Source: Massilia varians (GTDB taxonomy: Bacteria > Pseudomonadota > Gammaproteobacteria > Burkholderiales > Burkholderiaceae_D). Taken from it: a stretch of 64,000 nucleotides of DNA. This document shows positions 36,682 through 45,500 of the stretch, one piece after another (within the stretch, counting starts at the first letter, position 1; every line of letters starts with the position of its first letter). Both the position numbers and the translations under genes were made by a program. The stretch lies in NCBI RefSeq assembly GCF_027923905.1, contig NZ_AP026966.1:1613001-1677000 (forward strand). Reading direction: 5' to 3'. The notes under the pieces are model-generated. The model made no database searches and was not told the origin of the DNA. It saw nothing but the letters and a program-made list of their open reading frames with translations.

Positions 36682-38544
36682 TCATGCGATGGCCGGCAGC
36701 ACGGCATCGCTGTCGTATTTTGGGGTAGCGGGCGTTTCGGATGGATACCCGGTCACGGGAATGGTAACAACGATGGTGGTGCCGGTATCCGGGCCGCTGC
36801 TGATCGAGAAGCTGCCGCCCAGGATGTTGACGCGCTCCTCGATGCCCACCAACCCAAAGGAACCGTTGCGGTTGCGGCTGCCCGGCTGCATGCCGATGCC
36901 GTTGTCGCGGATCGTCATGGTCAACATGTCGGCATGCTGGTGCAGGTCGATCCGTACCCTGGTCGCGCGCGCGTGCCGGGCCACGTTGTTGAGCGACTCC
37001 TGCAGAATGCGAAAGAAGGCGGTGGCGCATTGGTCGTCGAGGTGGTGTTCGGTTTCGTCCTCGACCAGTTCGCATTCGATCCCGGTACGGCGCGCGAAAT
37101 CAGTCACCTGCCAGTCCACCGCCGCGTTCAGGCCGAGGTCGAGCACATTCGGCCGTAGGTCGTTGATGATCTGGCGCACACTGCGGATGGTGAGGTCAAT
37201 CTGGCGTACGGTCGCGTTGGCGCGTTCGTACAGGCGGCCATGGCGGTCGCGCGTGCGGTTGGCGAGGATCTCGGCCTCGATCTTCAGCGCCAGCAGATTC
37301 TGCCCGAGTTCGTCGTGGATTTCGCGCGCGATGCGCTTGCGCTCGCCCTCCTTGATCTGCTCCGCGTGCGCGGCCAGTTGGCGCAGCTTTTCATTAGTGG
37401 CCTGCAGTTTGGCCTGGCTGGCGCGCAGTTCCCGGGTCATGTCCTCGGCCATGCGCAACGCGCTGCGACGCGAGGAAGCCATCGTCTGGAACAGCGCGAA
37501 GAGCAGCGCGGTGCTGAGCGCACCGGCGAGGGCTGCCAGCCAGGGATAGTAGAAGTCGAAGCGGGTGTACAGTGCGGACCTTGCGATGCTGAAATCGGCG
37601 CGCCACACCCGGTGGTTGAAGTGGATCGGCAGGTCGGCGTGCAGCATGTTGCCCTTGTCTGTGATGGCCGGCGGGAGCGGCTGCGCTGCCGTCGCATGGC
37701 TGTCATAAAGGATTGCGCTGTGCTGAGGCTCACCCGGCTCGAGCGGTACCTCGTTCAGGTCGGTGAGTATCAGGCGCACCCCGTCGGCCGGGAATCCCTC
37801 GAGCACCCCGTTGACCATGCGGTTGACGCCGAAACCGATGCCGACAGAGCCGAGGTAAGCGGCGCGGCGTCTGGCGACGGTGTCGACCGGCATGTCGTTG
37901 CGGTACACCGGCAAGCGCATCGCGAGTACGTTCTGGATGGGACCGGGCAGTATCTTGACGCGGAAGCCCGAGGCGGTCATGGTATTGTTGTCGCGCGACT
38001 CTGCCACTGTGTGGCGGATGTAGCTGCGCGCCTCCAGGTCGAGGCCGAGTGTGCCGAGGGTTTGCGGAGTAGCGGGTTCCATGTAGACAATGACCGTGTA
38101 GCTGTCGCGGCCGGGCACGGGACGCAGTGGCGTCGCAGGCTCGGGCATGCCGTACTGCCGCAGACGGCGACGTACGTCGGCCTCGATCGCCGGCAGTCCA
38201 GTCGGGCCGACGGTACGCGCATAATTCATGGCCTCGATGCCAGGAAAGTTGCGGGGCGTGTCGAGCTGCTCGACGTAGTAGCGAAATTCGTCGGCGCTAG
38301 CATTCGGTTTGGCATGGAACAGCCCGGCCATGCCGCGCAGCACGTCGGTATAGCTTTTGATACGGGCCTCGATCGCAAACTGGGCGGTGCGTGCCATGGC
38401 GCGAAAGCGCGTCTGGGCATCGGTTTCGATTGCCTTGGCGGTCGCCAGGTAGAGAGCAGCGCCGACCGTTACGGACAGCACGGCCCCTGTCAGCACCGCC
38501 GTCGGCATGACGACATGATGAGTGGAGTGGCTGCGGTGAGACAT
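36682..38544 (-). CDS. CHASE-domain sensor histidine kinase (NarL/HisKA_3 type)
   Basis: A 620-residue membrane kinase: an N-terminal transmembrane helix (about 12-35), an extracytoplasmic CHASE domain (about 75-290) with FPGIEAMNYARTV, a second helix near residues 330-350, a coiled-coil (about 355-400), HisKA_3 with EIHDELGQNLLALK and a HATPase with RDNGIGM. CHASE domains bind small extracellular ligands. NarL-type kinases usually pair with a LuxR/NarL regulator, but no regulator gene is adjacent. The intergenic region upstream is short and shows no recognisable promoter. Confidence 0.87.
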   Translation of the reverse strand: MSHRSHSTHHVVMPTAVLTGAVLSVTVGAALYLATAKAIETDAQTRFRAMARTAQFAIEARIKSYTDVLRGMAGLFHAKPNASADEFRYYVEQLDTPRNFPGIEAMNYARTVGPTGLPAIEADVRRRLRQYGMPEPATPLRPVPGRDSYTVIVYMEPATPQTLGTLGLDLEARSYIRHTVAESRDNNTMTASGFRVKILPGPIQNVLAMRLPVYRNDMPVDTVARRRAAYLGSVGIGFGVNRMVNGVLEGFPADGVRLILTDLNEVPLEPGEPQHSAILYDSHATAAQPLPPAITDKGNMLHADLPIHFNHRVWRADFSIARSALYTRFDFYYPWLAALAGALSTALLFALFQTMASSRRSALRMAEDMTRELRASQAKLQATNEKLRQLAAHAEQIKEGERKRIAREIHDELGQNLLALKIEAEILANRTRDRHGRLYERANATVRQIDLTIRSVRQIINDLRPNVLDLGLNAAVDWQVTDFARRTGIECELVEDETEHHLDDQCATAFFRILQESLNNVARHARATRVRIDLHQHADMLTMTIRDNGIGMQPGSRNRNGSFGLVGIEERVNILGGSFSISSGPDTGTTIVVTIPVTGYPSETPATPKYDSDAVLPAIA

Positions 38545-38696
38545 GGTCCGTAAACTCGCTTAGAAGGTGAACTCGTCGCGTTAATGCGACATACATTCAT
38601 ACGCTAAGCCTCTTTACTGAACGAAGAACCTATCAGACTTACTAGCTATAGCAAATATGCAACAAAGTGAGCGGAATGGAAAGCTCGCCGACTGGT

Positions 38697-38734
38697 AAAA
38701 AACAAAGGGAGTAATGCCTTCCAGCATTACTCCC
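38697..38734 (-). terminator. Rho-independent terminator of glnS
   Basis: On the minus strand a perfect 11-bp stem (38707-38717 with 38724-38734) with a six-base loop is followed by a U-rich tract (TTTGTTTTTT, from 38697-38706). It lies 38 bases beyond the glnS stop. Confidence 0.92.
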
Positions 38735-38772
38735 CCTTGAACTGCCTCCTCAGCAGGATGACATAAGAGAAA

Positions 38773-40530
38773 TTATTTCCCCCAGCTATCCTTCAAGGTC
38801 GTGACGCGGTTGAACACCGGCTTGCCCGGCTGCGAATCCACGCGGTCGGCCACAAAATAGCCGTGGCGCTCGAACTGGAAGCGCTGGTCGGCCACCGCGT
38901 CCTTCATGCCCGGCTCCAGGTAGGCGGTCACGGTCTCGAGCGCGTTCGGGTTGAGCGCGGCCTTGAAGTCCTTGCCGCCGGCGTCCGGCTGCGGTTCAAG
39001 GAACAGGCGGTCGTACAGGCGCACCTCGGCCTCGAGCGCGGTGGCCGCGCTGACCCAGGTGATGTTGCCCTTGACCTTGTAGTTGTCCGCGCCCGGCGTG
39101 CCCGACTTCGAATCCTCGAAGTACTTCACGTGCACGGCCGTCACCTTGCCGTTCTCGTCCTTGTCGTAGCCGGTGCACTCGACCACGAAGCCGTACTTCA
39201 GGCGCACGCGCGAACCCGGCTGGTCGCCGCTAGGTGGGGTGAAGCGGTGGTAGCCCTTGGTCGGGGTTTCCATGAAGTCTTCCTGCTCGATCCACAGCTC
39301 GCGCGTGAACGGGAAGCTGCGCACGCCCATCTCCGGGTGGTGCGGATGGACCGGCGACGAGCACGCGACCGACTCGCCTTCCGGGAAGTTGTCGACGATG
39401 AGCTTGAGCGGACGCAGCACGGCGATGGCGCGCGGCGCCTTCGGATCGAGGTCGTCGCGCAGCGCGCCTTCCAGCGTGCTCATGTCGATCCAGCCGTCGG
39501 CCTTGGACACCCCGATGCGCTCGCAGAACAGCTGGATCGATTCCGGCGTATAGCCGCGGCGGCGCAGGCCGACGATGGTCGGCATGCGCGGATCGTCCCA
39601 GCCGGTCACCACGCCGGTATCGACCAGCTCGCGCAGTTTGCGCTTGGAGGTCACGACGTAGGTCAGGTTCAGGCGCGCCATCTCGTACTGGCGCGGCACC
39701 GGGCGCTGGAAGAAGCCGCCGTCGGCCAGGGTGTCGACCAGCCAGTCGTACATCGGGCGGTGGTCCTGGAACTCGAGCGTGCAGATCGAATGGGTGATGT
39801 TTTCCAGTGCGTCCGAGATCGGGTGCGTGTAGTCGTACATCGGGTAGATGCACCAGGCGTCGCCCGTGCGGTGGTGGTGCGCATGGCGGATGCGGTACAG
39901 GGCCGGATCGCGGTTGGTCATGTTGGGCGAGGACATCGCGTCTTCCGACATCTTGGCGCGCAGGATGTGCTCGCCATCCTTGTACTTGCCGGCCTTCATG
40001 TCGCGGAAGAGCTGCAGCGATTCTTCCACCGGACGGTTGCGGAAGGGCGAGTTGGTGCCCGGCGTGCTGAAATTGCCGCGGTTCTTCGCCATCTCTTCGG
40101 GGCTCTGGCTGTCCACGTAGGCCTTGCCTTCGCGGATCAGGTATTCCGCCATCTCGTACAGCTTGTCGAAATAGTCGCTGGCGTAGTGCAGGTACTCGCC
40201 GTCGCCCTGTTCCCAGGTAAAGCCGAGCCATTTCACGGAATCCATGATGGTGTCGACGTATTCCTGGTCTTCCTTCTCCGGATTGGTGTCGTCGAAGCGC
40301 AGGTGGCAGCGGCCGTCATAGTCGCGCGCCAGGCCGAAGTTCAGGCAGATCGACTTGGCATGGCCCACGTGCAGATAGCCGTTCGGCTCCGGCGGAAAAC
40401 GGGTGATCACGGGCGGCATGCCCTCGCGCTTGTGGGTGCCGGCTGCCAGGTCGTTTTCGATGATGGCGCGCAGGAAGTTCGACGATGGGGGATTGCCCGC
40501 AGCCGCCGGGGTATTTTTGTCGTTGCTCAT
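38773..40530 (-). CDS. glnS: Glutaminyl-tRNA synthetase
   Basis: A 585-residue class I synthetase that charges tRNA-Gln with glutamine. The HIGH motif is PNGYLHVGH (about 48-56) and the KMSKS equivalent is VTSKRKL (about 289-295). The anticodon-binding beta-barrels occupy the C-terminal half, ending in SQPGKPVFNRVTTLKDSW. Presence of GlnRS means direct charging of tRNA-Gln, as is usual in beta- and gammaproteobacteria. It is followed by its own terminator. Confidence 0.96.
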   Translation of the reverse strand: MSNDKNTPAAAGNPPSSNFLRAIIENDLAAGTHKREGMPPVITRFPPEPNGYLHVGHAKSICLNFGLARDYDGRCHLRFDDTNPEKEDQEYVDTIMDSVKWLGFTWEQGDGEYLHYASDYFDKLYEMAEYLIREGKAYVDSQSPEEMAKNRGNFSTPGTNSPFRNRPVEESLQLFRDMKAGKYKDGEHILRAKMSEDAMSSPNMTNRDPALYRIRHAHHHRTGDAWCIYPMYDYTHPISDALENITHSICTLEFQDHRPMYDWLVDTLADGGFFQRPVPRQYEMARLNLTYVVTSKRKLRELVDTGVVTGWDDPRMPTIVGLRRRGYTPESIQLFCERIGVSKADGWIDMSTLEGALRDDLDPKAPRAIAVLRPLKLIVDNFPEGESVACSSPVHPHHPEMGVRSFPFTRELWIEQEDFMETPTKGYHRFTPPSGDQPGSRVRLKYGFVVECTGYDKDENGKVTAVHVKYFEDSKSGTPGADNYKVKGNITWVSAATALEAEVRLYDRLFLEPQPDAGGKDFKAALNPNALETVTAYLEPGMKDAVADQRFQFERHGYFVADRVDSQPGKPVFNRVTTLKDSWGK

Positions 40531-40798
40531 GAAAAAGGATTTGAATAGGTTATTCCGGGCATTTTACCGTAACGCAGGGGCCAGCCTCCCCAGTATGTGG
40601 TGAAGCGCACGGTACGCCCTGTTTGGCAGAGACATACTTGGGGGTAGCGTCGGCCATTCGCAAGCTTCCACCATGATCGGCCGCCGCCGAGACCCGCTCT
40701 CGCCAACTTGTCGTTTTCTATAGGATAATCTCGTCCTTGCCGTTTTGCGGCCTCAGCTTTATGGCCCAGACCGTGGCCCATTCCCGGGAGAGTTCCAA

Positions 40799-41089
40799 TT
40801 GGAAAATTTATACGCGATCCTCGGCGTTGCCCCGAATGCCGGCGACGACGAGATCAAGAAGGTCTATCGTTCGCTCGCGATGCGTTATCACCCGGACCGC
40901 AACCAGGCGCCGGGCGCCGAAGCGCGTTTCAAGGCCGTCACCAAGGCCTATGAAGTGCTGTCGGATCCGGTCAAGCGTGCCGAATACAACCAGAGCGTCA
41001 ACCACCGCATCGTGCTCGATGCCGAGGCCGAAGCCTTCGAGCTGTGGCGCTCGCTGTTCGCGCTGAATGGCGTGAATCTACAGCAATGA
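40799..41089 (+). CDS. J-domain protein (DnaJ-like co-chaperone), first gene of a four-gene cassette
   Basis: A 96-residue protein that is almost entirely a J domain (about 1-65): helix [13 protein letters not shown], the HPD motif at 31-33 (YHPDRN) and DPVKRAEYN. It would stimulate the ATPase of a DnaK-type Hsp70. There is no zinc finger or substrate-binding domain, so specificity would come from the short tail or partners. TTG at 40799 is preferred because GGGAG lies eight bases upstream and the family N-terminus (ENLYAILGV) begins there; an ATG-equivalent start further upstream would add unrelated residues. It is followed at once by three unrecognised genes. Confidence 0.82.
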   Translation: MENLYAILGVAPNAGDDEIKKVYRSLAMRYHPDRNQAPGAEARFKAVTKAYEVLSDPVKRAEYNQSVNHRIVLDAEAEAFELWRSLFALNGVNLQQ

Positions 41090-41105
41090 ACCAACAGGAC
41101 ACACA

Positions 41106-41612
41106 ATGAAAAACGTACATCCCGAATTCTCGTTCCAGTCGCGCGAACTGGACGGCCAGATCGAGGGCACGCTGGGCGACCCGCCCAACAAGAAGAACTA
41201 TGACATGATGGTCGACGCCCTGGTCTCGGAATACGCGGGCGGATCCGGCCTGGACGACGTCAACCTGATGGCCTTCGCGCTCGTTGACTGTATCAAGTTC
41301 AAGGATCCGAAGGGTTTGCTGCGTGAAGCCGCCGACTACGAAAGCGACGATCCTTCGCGCGTGTTCGCGATGGCCGAGTGCGCGGGGGAGCAGGGCAGCG
41401 CCATGTATGAGGCGATGACGGCGAACTATCCCGAGCTGGCGCGCCAGGCCATCATCACGGCCTTCCTGTACAAGAACCAGGGACGCTGGGAAGACGAGGA
41501 CCGCGACTTCGCGCGCCTCGGCGAAGGCGACGAAGGCGACGACGACGTCGAAGACACGGCCGCCACCGACGACTTCACCCAGCTGTTCGATGCAGACGGA
41601 GAGCGCGAATGA
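41106..41612 (+). CDS. Uncharacterised acidic protein of the J-domain cassette
   Basis: A 168-residue cytoplasmic protein with no recognised domain. The last 40 residues are strongly acidic (GEGDEGDDDVEDTA). The body is predicted mostly helical. It starts 17 bases after the J-domain gene and overlaps the next gene by four bases (ATGA), so the set is co-translated. The function is unknown; a client or partner of the J-domain protein is a reasonable guess only. Confidence 0.7.
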   Translation: MKNVHPEFSFQSRELDGQIEGTLGDPPNKKNYDMMVDALVSEYAGGSGLDDVNLMAFALVDCIKFKDPKGLLREAADYESDDPSRVFAMAECAGEQGSAMYEAMTANYPELARQAIITAFLYKNQGRWEDEDRDFARLGEGDEGDDDVEDTAATDDFTQLFDADGERE

Positions 41613-42391
41613 GCGACGAGAACAAAGCCAACCTGCCGGCACTGACGAAGCAGGTCAGCGAACTGGTGCTGGCCGGCTCGCTCGAGCACGCCGAAGAGGC
41701 GTTCTCGCAGGCGGCTGACGAGCACGGCGACTATGCCGTGGTCGAAGTGCTGTCGACCCTGCCGCCGCAGGTCACCGCGCTGCACCTGTCCGGCTTCGAC
41801 GGCGCCAAGACCTCGCTGGCCACCATGCTGGTGCCGCCCAAGGCCTGGGCCGACAGCCTGGCCTACATCGCCGCCACCTGGCCGGACAACCTGATCGAGG
41901 ATGATCCGGAACGCATCGCCGAGAACCTGTTCAACCACGTGCATGGCATCGTCTACGCGAACGACGACGAAGACCGCCGCCACGAACTGCTCCAGGAAGC
42001 GTCCGCCACCGACCACGGCGCCACCGTGTTCGCCATCCTGTGGTCGCTGGCCCCGAAGGAGATCCTCGAGCTCGCCGGCGAAATCCTGTCGAAGGGCCGC
42101 TACGTCACCGCCCAGACCAGCGGCGACAGCGACATCGCGCCGCTGGCGGTCGACCTGGCCAAGGCCAGCGAGGATGGCTGGGAGCGTTCGCTGCTCGAGC
42201 TGTTCCCGGAATTCCGCCACAGCGCCGAGATGGCCGACGTCGAGCTGCCGGACGACCCGGACGAAGAGTCGCCCTTCATGCAGCGCAGCACGCGCGAACT
42301 GCTGTACCGCCTGCGCAAGCAGGTGCCGTCGGTGCGCAGCATGCCGCGCCGCGGCAGCCGCCGCAGCATGGGCACGGACATCTTCTCGTGA
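41609..42391 (+). CDS. Uncharacterised protein of the J-domain cassette (260 aa)
   Basis: A 260-residue protein, no recognised family. The first 230 residues are acidic and mostly helical (SELVLAGSLEHAEEAFSQAA; WSLAPKEILELAGEIL), while the last 30 residues are basic (VRSMPRRGSRRSMGTD). There is no signal peptide or membrane segment. It overlaps its neighbours on both sides by four bases if the next gene uses its upstream GTG. The opposite charges of the tail and the acidic neighbours suggest a protein-protein or RNA contact; this is inference. Confidence 0.7.
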   Translation: MSDENKANLPALTKQVSELVLAGSLEHAEEAFSQAADEHGDYAVVEVLSTLPPQVTALHLSGFDGAKTSLATMLVPPKAWADSLAYIAATWPDNLIEDDPERIAENLFNHVHGIVYANDDEDRRHELLQEASATDHGATVFAILWSLAPKEILELAGEILSKGRYVTAQTSGDSDIAPLAVDLAKASEDGWERSLLELFPEFRHSAEMADVELPDDPDEESPFMQRSTRELLYRLRKQVPSVRSMPRRGSRRSMGTDIFS

Positions 42392-42408
42392 GCGGAGCGC
42401 CAGGAACC

Positions 42409-43281
42409 ATGCTGCCCGCAATCGTCATCGAGAAGCCGCCGCGCCTGGTGCGCGCGATCAAGCTGCTGTCCACCGAGGCCACGCCCGACGAGGCCTCCCT
42501 GCTGGCGGAGGAGCTTGCCGGCATCACCGCCATGGTGGCCGAGAAGTTCACCAACGACCGCACCGCCGAGGGCATCCAGCGCGCGCTGCTGCTCACCGTG
42601 GGCGGGGTCTCGCTCGGCCTCGAGCATCTGGTCGACAGCGACGACGACCTCGACGCGCTCGATATCCTGATCGAGGAGGGCGCCGAGCTGGTGTTCCAGC
42701 AGGGCTTCCGTCTCGTCAAGGACTTGTCCGCGCTGCCCGAGGACAGCCTGGTGGGCGAATACGACCTCGATCCGATCTATTCCCAGCGCCGCCTGAAGGA
42801 ACTGTTCGTCGACCTGTGCACGGCCGACCCGGGCGAGAGCTGGTCCGGCTACGAGCGCTACATCGGCCAGCTGAAGCAGCGCCAGGGCGTGCAGGCGATC
42901 GTGCGTGCGGCCCAGTGGATCCGCCGCCACCATTACGAAGGCCCGGTCAACGACCCGGACCTGAACGCCGAAGGCGTGATCGCGCTGGCGATCATCTTCG
43001 CGGTCGAGGGCGGCGGGCGCATCACGGCGCGCACCGGGCAGAAGGAGTTCGAACGCCTGGTGAAGTCGGTGCGCAAGAACGATCCGGACTTCGAAGCCGG
43101 CTGGGCCGCGCTGATGGCGCAGGTCCCGGCGCAGCACCAGCCCATCATCGCCGAGCGCATCGCCACCTACCGCGAGCACTGCACGGTGCTGCAGCACATC
43201 AAGACCAAGGCCACCATGAAGCAGCTCTTTACCGAGCTGGAAAACTACGCCGGGTCCGAACTCGACCCGGACCTGCCGTAA
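42409..43281 (+). CDS. Uncharacterised protein of the J-domain cassette (290 aa)
   Basis: A 290-residue cytoplasmic protein with no recognised domain. Its segment RRLKELFVDLCTADPGESW and VIALAIIFAVEGGGRITA suggest a helical fold. ATG 42409 has AGGA six bases upstream; a GTG at 42388 would overlap the preceding stop and add seven residues. It closes the J-domain cassette; the MFS gene begins 11 bases later and may be in the same transcript. Confidence 0.7.
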   Translation: MLPAIVIEKPPRLVRAIKLLSTEATPDEASLLAEELAGITAMVAEKFTNDRTAEGIQRALLLTVGGVSLGLEHLVDSDDDLDALDILIEEGAELVFQQGFRLVKDLSALPEDSLVGEYDLDPIYSQRRLKELFVDLCTADPGESWSGYERYIGQLKQRQGVQAIVRAAQWIRRHHYEGPVNDPDLNAEGVIALAIIFAVEGGGRITARTGQKEFERLVKSVRKNDPDFEAGWAALMAQVPAQHQPIIAERIATYREHCTVLQHIKTKATMKQLFTELENYAGSELDPDLP

Positions 43282-43291
43282 CGGGTCCGCC

Positions 43292-44506
43292 GTGACGGAT
43301 GCACGCAGTCCGATCGCGGCGGGAAGTCCGGCTTTCCGCCGCATCAACCGCGCCATGGCCTTCGGCGGCTTCTCCGTCTTCGCGCTGCTCTACTGCGTCC
43401 AGCCGCTGATGCCGCTGCTGGCGCGCGACTTTTCCCTCACACCCGCACAATCGAGCCTGGCCTTGTCGGTCTCCACCGCCACGCTGGCGGTGGCGCTGCT
43501 GCTGTCGGGCAGCGTGGCCGAGCGCATCGGCCGCAAGCAGCTGATGGTGGCCTCGATGGTCGGCGGGGCGCTGCTCACCTTGCTGTCCGCCTTCGCGTTC
43601 GATTACACCCAGCTGGTGGGTGCACGCATGCTGCTCGGCCTGGTGCTGGGCGGCCTGCCGGCGGTGGCGATGGCCTACCTGAGCGACGAAGTCGAAGGGG
43701 GCTCGCTCGGCCTGTCGATGGGAATGTACATCAGCGGCAGCGCCTTCGGCGGCATGAGCGGGCGGGTGCTGTCCTCGGTGATCAGCGACTTCGTCTCGTG
43801 GCGCATCGCGGTCGGGCTGCTGGGCGTGGCCGGGCTGGTCGCGGCCTGGGAGTTCTCGCGCAGCCTGCCGCCATCGCGCCATGGGACATCGAAGCGGGCG
43901 CGGGGGCCGGGCTTTGTCGATGGCCTGCGCACGCACCTGGCGGACGAAGGCCTGCCCTGGCTGTTCGTGCTGCCGTTTCTCCTGATGGGCTGTTTCGTCA
44001 GCCTGTACAACTACATCAGCTACCGATTGCTGGCGCCGCCCTTTGGCCTGAGCCAGAGCGCGGTGGGCGCGGTGTCGCTGCTCTACCTGCTCGGCATGTT
44101 CAGTTCGATGTGGGCGGGCAAGCTGGCCGACCGGCTGGGGCGGCGCAACGTGCTGTGGCTGGTAATTAGCGTGATGATCGCTGGACTTCTCGTGACGCTG
44201 CACGATTCGGTGCCCGCCATCGTGCTCGGCGTCGGCCTGGCCACCTTCGGCTTCTTCGCCTCGCATTCGGTGGCCAGCAGCTGGGTCGGACGGCGCGCCC
44301 GTCCGCCGCAGGCGCTGGCTTCCGGCATCTACCTGTTCTGCTACTACCTGGGGTCGAGCGTGGTGGGCTGGTTCACCGGCTATGTGTGGGAACACCGGGG
44401 CTGGCCGGGCGTGGTGGGCGTGCTCGGGGCGCTGCTCGGGGTGGGGATGCTGATTGCCTTGCGGCTGCGCCGGCTGGCGCCGGTGGCTGGCGTCCGTTCG
44501 TCGTGA
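43292..44506 (+). CDS. MFS transporter, YnfM-like
   Basis: A 404-residue transporter with about 12 transmembrane helices. The loop 2-3 motif GSVAERIGRKQLMVAS and the helix-4 motif GARMLLGLVLGG are those of the arabinose-efflux/YnfM group. It starts at GTG 43292, 11 bases after the J-domain cassette. Substrate unknown. Confidence 0.82.
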   Translation: MTDARSPIAAGSPAFRRINRAMAFGGFSVFALLYCVQPLMPLLARDFSLTPAQSSLALSVSTATLAVALLLSGSVAERIGRKQLMVASMVGGALLTLLSAFAFDYTQLVGARMLLGLVLGGLPAVAMAYLSDEVEGGSLGLSMGMYISGSAFGGMSGRVLSSVISDFVSWRIAVGLLGVAGLVAAWEFSRSLPPSRHGTSKRARGPGFVDGLRTHLADEGLPWLFVLPFLLMGCFVSLYNYISYRLLAPPFGLSQSAVGAVSLLYLLGMFSSMWAGKLADRLGRRNVLWLVISVMIAGLLVTLHDSVPAIVLGVGLATFGFFASHSVASSWVGRRARPPQALASGIYLFCYYLGSSVVGWFTGYVWEHRGWPGVVGVLGALLGVGMLIALRLRRLAPVAGVRSS

Positions 44507-44517
44507 TACGGGGCGGG

Positions 44518-45006
44518 CTAGGCGTAGCCGTGATAGTCGAAACGGCCGAGACGTTTTTCCAGCGGATCGTATTCGGCATCGAAATAGCACTGACCGCCAT
44601 CGTTCACGTTGAAAAAGGTCTCCGACAGCCGCCATCGGGGCGTGTCGCGGACATTGCAGGCGCCGGCCAGCCGCACAACATACCTGTCGTCGCGGGACTC
44701 GCCGCGGAACTGGATGGCGTATGTCGTGATGCGGGCCTTGTCGCCAAATAGCTTGTTGGCGCCGATCCTGGCCTCGACCAGCGCTTGTATTTGCCGCACG
44801 GTTTCCAGCGGCACCTGCCACGCGCCGCCGCGCACTTCATGCCAATTCGGCAACGGGCTGATGGGCGCAAGGTATGCCGCTGCGCCGGGAGGCCTGACGG
44901 CCCAGTCCGGCGCTGCGATCCTGATGTCCTGGACGCCAGGCGCCGCGTGTGCCGGACCGGCAAGCAGGAAGGCTGCAAGCAGCAGTGGATGGGCTGGGCT
45001 GGGCAT
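44518..45006 (-). CDS. Exported protein of unknown function
   Basis: A 162-residue protein with a signal peptide (MPSPAHPLLLAAFLLAGPAHA-A). The mature part has two cysteines (CNVRDTPRW and GQCYFDAEYD), plausibly a disulphide in the periplasm. No family was recognised. It converges with the MFS gene, 12 bases apart. Confidence 0.65.
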   Translation of the reverse strand: MPSPAHPLLLAAFLLAGPAHAAPGVQDIRIAAPDWAVRPPGAAAYLAPISPLPNWHEVRGGAWQVPLETVRQIQALVEARIGANKLFGDKARITTYAIQFRGESRDDRYVVRLAGACNVRDTPRWRLSETFFNVNDGGQCYFDAEYDPLEKRLGRFDYHGYA

Positions 45007-45176
45007 GATCAGTCAAGGAGGAAGGGAGAATTGCATGACTCTACCGTATTTCGCCTTGCGCCACGCGCCCCAGCATTGACGCGCGCACGCCAGAAACGCG
45101 TGCTTGATATCCCTGCTGGGAGGACTAAAGTGATTGATCCGAGCGGTTTCACCGCCTTACTTTCAGGAGGTCAATC

Positions 45177-45500
45177 ATGTTGCAAGCTGCCGAAATCCAA
45201 CAACGCTTCAGCCAGATCCAGCAGACCATCAACCAGGCCGAAGAAGTCACCCGGAACGACCAGGGCGCGCCGAGCGAGATCCGCGACTGCATCCAGAAGA
45301 TCGCCCACGAAATGCCGGAAGCCCAACGCGTGATGCAGTCGAACGACCAGATGCGGATGGTGCAATGCATCGACCGGCTGGAAGAGATGGGCGACGAAGC
45401 CAAGCGCATGTGCCGCAGCGCCCAGCCTTCGCCCCAGGTCGCCTCGGTGGTGACGCGGGTGCATGACGTCCTGTCGGACCTCAAGCACCAGCTGCATTGA
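45177..45500 (+). CDS. Small helical protein of unknown function
   Basis: A 107-residue protein, predicted almost all helical, with EIQQRFSQIQQTINQAEEV at the start. It has three cysteines (residues about 38, 64 and 79). AGGAGG lies six bases before the ATG, so it is well translated. No family was recognised. It is the immediate convergent neighbour of the CoA transferase gene; their ends are adjacent. Confidence 0.65.
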   Translation: MLQAAEIQQRFSQIQQTINQAEEVTRNDQGAPSEIRDCIQKIAHEMPEAQRVMQSNDQMRMVQCIDRLEEMGDEAKRMCRSAQPSPQVASVVTRVHDVLSDLKHQLH

